Origin: Phycisphaerales bacterium
GTDB lineage: Bacteria > Planctomycetota > Phycisphaerae > Phycisphaerales > SM1A02
Direction: 5' to 3'
DNA length: 50,395 nucleotides
Assembly: GCA_028823105.1 (NCBI GenBank)
Contig: JAPKCC010000010.1
Coordinates: forward strand, 1 to 50,395
In this document: piece by piece, positions 42,116 to 49,058 of the stretch
Layout: every line of letters starts with the position of its first letter
How positions within the stretch are numbered: position 1 is the stretch's first letter
The notes under the pieces: generated by a model
Seen by the model: only the letters and a program-made list of their open reading frames with translations
The model's database searches: none
What the model was told of the DNA's origin: nothing
Made by a program: the position numbers and the translations under genes

Positions 42116-43158
42116 GGGACCGGAACGTGATCAAGTAGCGAGGAGACAAGGTCGTCAGCGGTCTTCTCTTCGGCTTCGGCCTCGTAGGAGAGACCGAGCC
42201 GATGCCGGAGGACATCCGGCGCCGCATCCTTGACGTCCTGAGGGACGACATAGCCCCGGCCCGCCAGGAAGGCGCGGGCCTTCGCGACAAGGAGGAGCGC
42301 GATGGTCGCCCGTGGGGACGCGCCGAACTCCACGAGTTCGGCGAAGTCGAGGCCGGCCGCTGCAGGATCTCGCGTGGCCACGACGAGGTCCACGACGTAC
42401 TCGCGGATTCTCTCGTCGACGTGGATTCGATCGACGAGCGTCCGCGCTCGGGCGATGTCACTCGGGTCGACGACGGCTTCAATCTCGAGATTGGTCGAGG
42501 TCTTCGCCATCCGATCGAGAATCTGCCGCTCCTCAGCGCGATTGGGATAGCGGACCAGGAGTTTCATGAGGAACCGATCGACCTGCGCTTCGGGAAGGGG
42601 ATAGGTCCCTTCCTGCTCGATCGGATTCTGCGTCGCGAGCACCATGAACGGCTCGGGAAGGGGATGGGTCTCGTCACCGATGGTGACTTGTCGTTCCTGC
42701 ATGGCTTCGAGCAATGCCGACTGCACCTTCGCTGGCGCGCGGTTGATCTCGTCCGCCAGAATCAGATTCGAGAAGATCGGGCCGGTCTTCACCACGAAGT
42801 CGCCCTCGGAAGGGCGGTAGATCAGGGTGCCGATCAGGTCGGCGGGGAGGAGATCCGGTGTGAACTGGATCCGCTTGAACTCAGTGCGGATCCCCTTCGC
42901 GAGGCTGGCGATGGCCGTCGTCTTGGCCAGCCCCGGGACCCCTTCGATGAGCAGATGCCCATTCGCAAGCAGACCGACGATGAGGCCGTCGAGGAGCTCC
43001 TGCTGGCCCACGATCACCCGGTGCATCTGCTCCTGAAGTCGACGGAAAGGCTGGCTGGCCTCGGCGACTTCCGCTTCAAGACGAGCGGTGTCGTCGGTGG
43101 TCGGGACGGTCGTGGTGTTGTCGTTGGTCATTTGGACAGGACCTGTTTGGGGGTTCAC
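42112..43158 (-). CDS. MoxR-family AAA+ ATPase
   Basis: MoxR ATPases are chaperone-like and are thought to act on VWA-domain partners encoded beside them. The 348-residue product shows Walker A GVPGLAKT at 73-80, QFTPDLLPADLIGTLIYRPS, Walker B and following LILADEINRAPAKVQSALLE, MQERQVTIGDETHPLPEPFM, sensor 1 VLATQNPIEQEGTYPLPEAQ and DRFLMKLLVRYP, all typical. The C-terminal lid follows. The GTG at 43158 starts the open frame but has no ribosome site; the ATG at 43131 (residue 10), with AGG about nine bases before it, may be the true start. It leads the eight-gene operon down to batE. Confidence 0.95.
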   Translation of the reverse strand: MNPQTGPVQMTNDNTTTVPTTDDTARLEAEVAEASQPFRRLQEQMHRVIVGQQELLDGLIVGLLANGHLLIEGVPGLAKTTAIASLAKGIRTEFKRIQFTPDLLPADLIGTLIYRPSEGDFVVKTGPIFSNLILADEINRAPAKVQSALLEAMQERQVTIGDETHPLPEPFMVLATQNPIEQEGTYPLPEAQVDRFLMKLLVRYPNRAEERQILDRMAKTSTNLEIEAVVDPSDIARARTLVDRIHVDERIREYVVDLVVATRDPAAAGLDFAELVEFGASPRATIALLLVAKARAFLAGRGYVVPQDVKDAAPDVLRHRLGLSYEAEAEEKTADDLVSSLLDHVPVP

Positions 43159-43346
43159 GGGGAAAGGAGCTCGAGGGTCGAGTTCGGCAGGCTCCGGAAA
43201 GTGCGTCCGGGCGTCAAGCGTACAACGAAGACGAACTTCCGTTGCATCGATGCCGGAGCCTCCGAGGTACGATTTCAGTATCTTCCGGGTTCGCGATGCG
43301 GCGGATCTTCGACCAGATTCGTGAGCCCGGAAATAGGAGCACCACC

Positions 43347-44219
43347 TTGCGAATTGGATGGATCGGATGCGGCGTGATGGGGACCTCGATGGTCGGCCAT
43401 CTCTTGGAAAACGGCCACGGAGTCCGGATCTTCACCCGAACCCGGGCCCGGGCTGAATCGGTGCTGGAGAAGGGGGCGGACTGGGCGGAGAGTCCGCGGG
43501 AAGCGGCGGAAGGAACCGATGCCGTCGTCTCGATCGTCGGCTTTCCAGAGGATGTCGAATCGGTGCACCTGGGGACAGAAGGGACGCTCACCGCGACCCG
43601 GGTCCCGCCGATCCTCATTGACATGACGACCAGCGACCCCGCACTGGCGATCAGGCTCCATGCCGCGGCGGCCGAGCGAGGGGTTGCCGCCATCGACGCC
43701 CCGGTGTCTGGCGGTGATGTCGGGGCCCGAAACGGAACACTCTCGATCATGATCGGCGGAGATCTCGCCGCGGTTGAGAAGGCACGCCCCATCTTCGAGG
43801 CATGTGGAGAGACCATCGTGCACCAAGGCGGCCCAGGGGCCGGGCAGAAAACGAAGATCGTCAATCAGATCCTGGTCGCCGCCTCGATGATCGGGGCCTG
43901 CGAGGCAATTCTCTTTGCGGCTCGAGCCGGCCTCGACGCACGCACCGTTCTGGCGTCGGTGGCCACCGGCGCGGCTGGCAGCTGGACGCTTTCCAATCTC
44001 GTTCCCCGCATGTTGGATGGAAACTTCGAGCCGGGGTTCTTTATCGATCACTTCGTGAAGGATCTGGGAATCGCGGTGGGTGAGGCTCGCAAAAACGGTC
44101 TGGATCTCCCGGGTCTCGAAATGGCGGAACGTTTCTATCGAGAGGCGAAGACCGAGGGGCTCGGATCCAAGGGAACCCAAGCGCTCCTCTTACTCCTAGA
44201 GGCCAGGCAGCAGGACTGA
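43347..44219 (+). CDS. 3-hydroxyisobutyrate-dehydrogenase-like oxidoreductase
   Basis: Enzymes of this beta-hydroxyacid dehydrogenase family oxidise small hydroxyacids with NAD(P). I take TTG at 43347, because AGGAG lies seven bases upstream and translation then begins exactly at the Rossmann strand, RIGWIGCGVMGTSMVGHLLE. The 290-residue product has the substrate motif DAPVSGGDVGARNGTLSIMI at about 117-136 and the catalytic lysine at 170 in GAGQKTKIVNQ. The C-terminal helical dimerisation domain with FFIDHFVKDLGIAVGEARKN follows. An upstream in-frame ATG at 43296 is possible but adds residues unlike the family. Substrate (3-hydroxyisobutyrate, tartronate semialdehyde or other) cannot be told. 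It is divergent from moxR. Confidence 0.93.
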   Translation: MRIGWIGCGVMGTSMVGHLLENGHGVRIFTRTRARAESVLEKGADWAESPREAAEGTDAVVSIVGFPEDVESVHLGTEGTLTATRVPPILIDMTTSDPALAIRLHAAAAERGVAAIDAPVSGGDVGARNGTLSIMIGGDLAAVEKARPIFEACGETIVHQGGPGAGQKTKIVNQILVAASMIGACEAILFAARAGLDARTVLASVATGAAGSWTLSNLVPRMLDGNFEPGFFIDHFVKDLGIAVGEARKNGLDLPGLEMAERFYREAKTEGLGSKGTQALLLLLEARQQD

Positions 44220-44378
44220 CCGAAAAAGCGAGTTTCCAGAGCCAAGAAGGGTTGTTTCCTCGATTTCTCGTCATCGAATCGACCCGCGGGACGCGAATGG
44301 AGCCGAGACGGACAGAGGTGTATCCTCTAGAGATGGTGGTTTCCGGGGGGTAAAGGTCTGGAATATCACCAGATGCTT

Positions 44379-44386
44379 GGTACACT
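44379..44386 (+). promoter_or_regulatory. GGTACACT, possible -10 element of the small basic protein gene
   Basis: TACACT at 44381-44386 lies 66 bases before the ATG at 44453. It is followed in the leader by a short hairpin, GGCCAC-GAG-GTGGCC. The rest of the 233-bp gap after the dehydrogenase gene shows nothing else recognisable. Confidence 0.4.
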
Positions 44387-44452
44387 TCTCGATCCGAAGT
44401 TCGGCCACGAGGTGGCCGGCTCCAGTTTCACGCCACGCCGGACCGATCTGCC

Positions 44453-44767
44453 ATGGATCTCACCCCGTCCACCACCGTCACTTTCACGATCACCTCGATT
44501 CCTAAGAACGAGCGTGGTGTGAAGACCCTGAACCGACTCATGAAGATGCAGCCGGAGGTCCAGAAGGGCCTCTCGATGCTCGCACGCCGTCGTCGGCAGA
44601 AGGACAACGTTCCGACGAGTCGAGCCGGTCGAATCTGGATCAGCCGAAAGCGGCCGACCCAGCTCACTCGCGTCGAGGTCGGCGAGAGCTTCACCCTTCG
44701 GGTGAGCCCGCACATCATTCCCGACATCAAGAGTGTTGCCGCCTACCTTGAGATGAAGGCTGCCTGA
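44453..44767 (+). CDS. Small basic protein of unknown function
   Basis: The 104-residue product is strongly basic in its centre (RLMKMQPEVQKGLSMLARRR, RQKDNVPTSRAGRIWISRKR) with beta-like ends (STTVTFTITSIPKN and VEVGESFTLRVSPHIIPDI). It has no signal peptide or membrane helix. I recall similar short proteins in planctomycetes but no function. Wobble positions are GC-rich, as in neighbouring genes, and it stands alone between a promoter-like element and a 13-bp perfect terminator, so it looks like a real, independently expressed gene. Charge and compactness suggest nucleic-acid or ribosome binding; this is inference. Confidence 0.8.
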   Translation: MDLTPSTTVTFTITSIPKNERGVKTLNRLMKMQPEVQKGLSMLARRRRQKDNVPTSRAGRIWISRKRPTQLTRVEVGESFTLRVSPHIIPDIKSVAAYLEMKAA

Positions 44768-44819
44768 TCCATCGAAATCGGTCCAACGGATCGATGAGAC
44801 GGTCAATGAACAAATGATA

Positions 44820-44860
44820 GAACGGCATCGTGCAACGCACGATGCCGTTCTTCTTTTCTT
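44820..44860 (+). terminator. Strong intrinsic terminator after the small basic protein
   Basis: GAACGGCATCGTG (44820-44832) pairs over all 13 positions with 44838-44850 around a five-base loop, followed by TTCTTTTCTT. It also lies at the 3' end of the convergent gene, whose stop is at 44877. Confidence 0.93.
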
Positions 44861-44876
44861 CTGAGCCGTCGTTGGT

Positions 44877-45992
44877 TCAGTCCGCTCTCGCGGTGAGCAG
44901 CAACGCCAGCGGACGCTGGTCGGCGAGGGCGGGCACCAGCATGACGCTCGCCGCGACGGGCATGACAAGGTCGATGTCGGTTTCGATTTTTCGGGTGCCG
45001 CCGACCGCGGCGCCGATCAGCGTCGCACGGAGACCACAGCGAAGTCGATGTCGAGCGGCATCCCAGCGAAGGGTCAGGGTGATCGATGTCTCGAGTGCCG
45101 CGTCAGAGGCTCCGATGGTCGCGGATCCTCCGGGTTCGACGTTCAACTCACCGTCGAACACCTTGGTGGCCAGTGGCGACTTTCTGATGGCAATGATCGA
45201 TGCGGGCGCCTTCGGCCCGTGGGCGAGTCGGAGTCGATCGAGTTCGGAGGCTTGGATTTCGACGACTGAGATCGAGAAGGCGACCCGGTCCGGGTGGGCG
45301 ATCCGAAGCGACTCGAGGAGTCGGCCGACTTCGAGTTGCACGAAGGCGGGTGCCATGATCAGCAATGATCGCGGATGAGTTTCGACCCGGCCGACGGATC
45401 CACCGACCTCGTACCAGTCGTCCGTGATGATGAGGTTGCGAATCAAGGCGGTGATCTCGGCCGCATTCTGGAACGGCGTACTCGCGGAGTCTGAGGCAGC
45501 AAGCGGGACGCGAGGCTCGAAGAGATCCGCGACGGGGTGGAGGAGTGGCGATGCATGCCGACCGACGTTGCTCACGGTGGTGAGCCGGAGGCCGTCGGGG
45601 CTGCCGTCGATCACTGGACGCTCGTAGTCTGCGCCGACCTGGGTCAGGATCTGATCCAGCACGATCCGAAGTGATCCGGGTTGGGGATCCAGGGTGACGC
45701 GATCGTCGGGATTGATTCCGATCGTCCCGAGCGCGGTCCAATCCGCATCGATGCGCAGTCCGCCGAGACCGGCCAGGATTTCCAGAACCTCCTCTAGTTG
45801 GAGTTCTCGAGCCGGAGGTGACACTCGAACCCGCTCCGCGTCCTGCAGGCGTTGGATGGACCGGACGATCGGATCCGGAGTCATGTTCAGTGCGACGGTG
45901 GATTCGACGGCGGGGGCCGGGGCATTCTCGGGCCCGGTTTGGGGCGACGTGAAGGCCATCATGCCGACGAGTAGGGCACCGAGGGACATCAA
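44877..45992 (-). CDS. Exported protein with secretin N-domain-like repeats
   Basis: The 371-residue product has a short signal-like front (MMSLGALLVGMMAFTSPQTG). A domain resembling the secretin/TonB short N-terminal (STN) fold lies at about 60-140 (LEEVLEILAGLGGLRIDADW, LRIVLDQILTQVGADYERPV). A second N-domain-like part is at about 170-235 (AAEITALIRNLIITDDWYEV, RSLLIMAPAFVQLEVGRLLE), followed by a beta-rich C-terminal domain of about 130 residues. It lacks the secretin pore region, so it is not itself a secretin; planctomycete genomes carry several such proteins. It overlaps the preceding HD-GYP gene by 4 bp. Function unknown. Confidence 0.75.
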   Translation of the reverse strand: MMSLGALLVGMMAFTSPQTGPENAPAPAVESTVALNMTPDPIVRSIQRLQDAERVRVSPPARELQLEEVLEILAGLGGLRIDADWTALGTIGINPDDRVTLDPQPGSLRIVLDQILTQVGADYERPVIDGSPDGLRLTTVSNVGRHASPLLHPVADLFEPRVPLAASDSASTPFQNAAEITALIRNLIITDDWYEVGGSVGRVETHPRSLLIMAPAFVQLEVGRLLESLRIAHPDRVAFSISVVEIQASELDRLRLAHGPKAPASIIAIRKSPLATKVFDGELNVEPGGSATIGASDAALETSITLTLRWDAARHRLRCGLRATLIGAAVGGTRKIETDIDLVMPVAASVMLVPALADQRPLALLLTARAD

Positions 45993-46738
45993 GACTCGAT
46001 CTCCCGATGTTGTGCCAGTTCGATGATGGCGTCGATGCGTTGGTGATCCGCGGTGTTGAGGCTGGACTTCAGCAGTGCATCACGAGCCATCTCGATGACC
46101 TCCCTCGAGAGTGGCGCTCCCCGAGTCTCTAGGCCCGCCTGGTCATTGAGGTGTTCGAGGATAGAGTCGAGACGACCGGCGTCGTACAGTTCCTTGAAGG
46201 CGTCGATCGCACGCGGTTCATACCAGGTACCGGCATGGGCTTGAAGGTCCTCAAGCGCGAGTGCGGGGGCGTTGTCGCGGATGTCGTCGCGATAGGGTCG
46301 ACGGCCCGTCATCGCGTCGAATGCGTCGATGACTGCGAACCAACGTGCTTCGATGGGGATGTTCATGCCGCGTAAGCCGTCGGGATACCCCGTTCCATCC
46401 ATCCGTTCATGATGGCTGCGGACCACGTTGAGCACGAACGGATCCTCGACCCCGAGACGTCGCAGTCTCTCCCAGCCGTCGACGGGGTGCCGCTTCATCG
46501 TGAGGTACTCGACGTCCGTCAGGCCAGTGGGTTTCGAGAGGATGTCGCTGGGGACATCGATCTTTCCGAGATCGTGGAGCACCGCGCCGAGCATGAAACT
46601 CATGATGTCGGAGATCGGCATTCGATCGGCTTCGGCCATCGCCTGTGCGTACATGGTCACCCGCCAAGTATGGGCGCCAGTGCTGCGATCCTTGAGTTCC
46701 ACGATGCGGCCGAGCGCGTTGGCAAGCTTGAAGTCCAC
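45989..46738 (-). CDS. HD-GYP domain protein, cyclic-di-GMP phosphodiesterase family
   Basis: HD-GYP enzymes hydrolyse cyclic di-GMP through a bi- or trinuclear metal site. The 249-residue product is almost only the catalytic domain: HDLGKI at 55-60, RHPVDGWERLRRLG near 83-96, and HHERMDGTGYPDGLRGMNIP at 109-128 with the GYP motif intact, then AVIDAFDAMTGRRPYRD. No sensor, receiver or membrane segment precedes it, so control must come from outside or from the N-terminal 30 residues. The last 80 residues are helical. Its stop overlaps the start of the secretin-N-like gene, suggesting the two act together. Confidence 0.93.
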   Translation of the reverse strand: MDFKLANALGRIVELKDRSTGAHTWRVTMYAQAMAEADRMPISDIMSFMLGAVLHDLGKIDVPSDILSKPTGLTDVEYLTMKRHPVDGWERLRRLGVEDPFVLNVVRSHHERMDGTGYPDGLRGMNIPIEARWFAVIDAFDAMTGRRPYRDDIRDNAPALALEDLQAHAGTWYEPRAIDAFKELYDAGRLDSILEHLNDQAGLETRGAPLSREVIEMARDALLKSSLNTADHQRIDAIIELAQHREIES

Positions 46739-46843
46739 GGGATCAGCCTAGCAAGGTCGTCGTCCCGAGGGCTCAAGAAATCTTCGTTTCGAACGCCATT
46801 CGCCAAGCGCCCGGTCACGCGGGGCGAGCGGGGGAGAGCGGGC

Positions 46844-47668
46844 TCAGCAGGGTCGGGAGAGGATCGCTCGTCGGATGGGAACCAGCACCGACGGGATCAG
46901 TCGCTCTTCGACGAGTCTCTCGCCGTGACCCGCGAGGCGGGCAAAGAGTGCCGGAAGTTCGTCGAGTTTCTTGATCGGGCCGCTCGACCGGACCGTCAGA
47001 TAGACGCTGATCGGATCGTGGCCGTCCAGCGCCGGGGTTCCTCCCGCAACGCGTGCGGGCCTCGACTTTACTTCGAAAAACGCCTGCATTCTCGGATCGT
47101 CGTCGAGGGAAATTCCGATGAACGGCTGCGCTTCCACCAGTCGCTCGCGATCCCGATCCACGAGATCGGCGAGAGGTGATTCGGCCAAGAGTGCTTCGAA
47201 GACGATCTCATCACGATCTCGATCCACTTCGAAGTCGAATCCGAATACGAGTTCGAGGTGATCGAGATCAAGCGGACTCACCGAGAGGAAATACGGCGCG
47301 ACCTCAAGGATCTTTCGATGTAGCTTGTACGCCTCTTCCAACGAAGAGGGGTTCACGGTGCCGCTGCGCAGCGTCGTCTGGCGGAGGGCGACCCAGGAGT
47401 ACGTGCCGTCGATGTCTTCCGATTCGAGCGCGCATTCTCCCTCGTACCTCTTCAGCCGTTCGAGTCTCGGAAACTCTCGCTGGATTCGCTGGAAGAGATC
47501 CAGAACCGACTCCCGGCCTTCGGGAATGTCCATGGTCAGCGCGATCTTCTGATTCAGATAGAAGTCGGAGCAGAGGGCAGTGATATTTGAATCCACGTGA
47601 CGTATCGCTCCGGTCTGGTCAGGGTCGTTCTCGGGGGCGGGGTCGTTCCGCTGCATCCCAGAGACCAA
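46844..47668 (-). CDS. Uncharacterised soluble protein
   Basis: I do not recognise a domain. The 274-residue product is acidic (many Asp/Glu), without signal or membrane segment, and has a clear coding composition. Striking stretches are ALCSDFYLNQKIALTMDIPE, LERLKRYEGECALESEDIDG, LDLDHLELVFGFDFEVDRDR and GHDPISVYLTVRSSGPIKKL. The layout suggests an alpha/beta protein. Met5 at 47656 is an alternative start. It lies 83 bp after a DUF418 gene and 105 bp before the HD-GYP gene, all on the minus strand. Confidence 0.7.
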   Translation of the reverse strand: MVSGMQRNDPAPENDPDQTGAIRHVDSNITALCSDFYLNQKIALTMDIPEGRESVLDLFQRIQREFPRLERLKRYEGECALESEDIDGTYSWVALRQTTLRSGTVNPSSLEEAYKLHRKILEVAPYFLSVSPLDLDHLELVFGFDFEVDRDRDEIVFEALLAESPLADLVDRDRERLVEAQPFIGISLDDDPRMQAFFEVKSRPARVAGGTPALDGHDPISVYLTVRSSGPIKKLDELPALFARLAGHGERLVEERLIPSVLVPIRRAILSRPC

Positions 47669-47751
47669 CCTGATCCTCGGCGGCGTGGAGCGTAGACCGC
47701 GGAGCCTGTTTTCGGTGCTCTACGACGTGTTTTCCACCAGACGAACCACGA

Positions 47752-48999
47752 TCAGGGGGCTGGCGCTGGTCGTCCCAGATACGAAGCGGTCCGCCAAAGC
47801 CATTCCAGTGGTCCCATGCGGAATCGACGCAGCCAGAGTACGCAGAAGGTCGCGACGAGGCCGTAGACCCCGATCGAAGCGAAGAGAAGCTCGGCGTATC
47901 CGAGGTTGCCGAACTGCTGGAGCCCCCAGAAGGACACGAGCCAGAGGAAGACGACGCTCTCGAGGATGTAGGCACTGAGCGACATGCGGCCCACCGACGC
48001 AAGTCCGCTCGCGAGGGGCATGCGCCCCGCGGCGCAGGCTCGGCCGACCAGGCCGATGATGCCGAGGGCGAGAATGGCGGAGGAGAGATCATGTGCCGCC
48101 CCCATCGCCGATCCCAGCCACGGACCGGCGTCCCCGGACAGTTGCCCAAATGCCAGCAGCACTTCGACCGGCAGGCCGATCGCGATGCCCCAGATTGCTA
48201 GGTTGCCGAGAAGTCGGCGGCCTTCGGGGCGGAAGAGACCGACGTCGTGGAACCACGATCCGACGAGGACCAAGCCGAGGACATGCCAACCGTAGGTCAG
48301 GAAGAAGAACACGTTCGTGAAAAGCCAGATAGTCGTCCGGAACAGGAACGCATCGGCGAACGGACCGTCGCGAAACGCCACGGTCTCTGCGTTAGTCCAG
48401 ATCGGACTGGCGGGATCGAAGTTTGCGGCCTGCATCGCCGCGAACCCTCGAAGCGTCAGGTCGGGATCCCCAACTTCCGGCGATGAGATCATGGCGAGCA
48501 GACCAAAACCAAACGTCGCCACCATCGACACCACGAGGCAGGCGAGACCGAGTCCGAGTCGGACCTTGGTAGGAAGTTGGATGAGTAGGATCATCATCAT
48601 TCCCACGATGGCGTACTGGAACAAAATGTCTCCGTACCAGAGGAGGAGTGCGTGCAGCAGGCCGAAGATCCCGAGGATGGTCATTCGACGGGCGAGGAAT
48701 CCCGCCGAACGCCCGGTTTGCGCGATGAGTCGCGCACACTGCATGGCGATGCCGAATCCGAAGAGGACCGAGAAGATCGAGATGAACTTGAACTGGAAGA
48801 AGGCCGAGACTACGAAGATGGCGGCCGTGTCGAGGTCGCTCGCCTCAGCGTTCAGATCCACTGCGGTCGTCATCGGGAAGGCGAAGAACCAGGCGTTCAC
48901 GACCACGATTCCGAATAGGGCGAGACCTCGGAGCACGTCGATCGACGCGATCCGCTCCCGCGGATCGGCCAGCATCGAGGAAATGGGCGGTGCAGTCAT
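47752..48999 (-). CDS. DUF418-type membrane protein
   Basis: The 415-residue protein has about ten hydrophobic segments and the family front SIDVLRGLALFGIVVVNAWF at about 19-38, KFISIFSVLFGFGIAMQCAR at about 70-90, RRMTILGIFGLLHALLLWYG, ILFQYAIVGMMMILLIQLPT, and the C-terminal GRMSLSAYILESVVFLWLVS and GPLEWLWRTASYLGRPAP. These are hallmarks of the DUF418 / YeiB-like family, related to acyltransferase-3 membrane proteins. Function is not established; YeiB-like proteins are often placed near cell-envelope genes. ATG at 48999 fits the family N-terminus. Confidence 0.9.
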   Translation of the reverse strand: MTAPPISSMLADPRERIASIDVLRGLALFGIVVVNAWFFAFPMTTAVDLNAEASDLDTAAIFVVSAFFQFKFISIFSVLFGFGIAMQCARLIAQTGRSAGFLARRMTILGIFGLLHALLLWYGDILFQYAIVGMMMILLIQLPTKVRLGLGLACLVVSMVATFGFGLLAMISSPEVGDPDLTLRGFAAMQAANFDPASPIWTNAETVAFRDGPFADAFLFRTTIWLFTNVFFFLTYGWHVLGLVLVGSWFHDVGLFRPEGRRLLGNLAIWGIAIGLPVEVLLAFGQLSGDAGPWLGSAMGAAHDLSSAILALGIIGLVGRACAAGRMPLASGLASVGRMSLSAYILESVVFLWLVSFWGLQQFGNLGYAELLFASIGVYGLVATFCVLWLRRFRMGPLEWLWRTASYLGRPAPAP

Positions 49000-49058
49000 T
49001 GATGGATCCCTTCTTTGATCGGGTCCGAACGATCAAGTAACGAGGCGTTCTTGAGACG

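Noticed and set aside
43296-43346. ATG at 43296 as start of the dehydrogenase
   Set aside because: It adds 17 residues before the Rossmann strand; TTG at 43347 has AGGAG at ideal spacing.
40973-43377. Two 385-391 codon plus-strand frames opposite DUF58 and moxR
   Set aside because: The minus strand encodes unmistakable DUF58 and MoxR motifs; the plus frames have no domain features.
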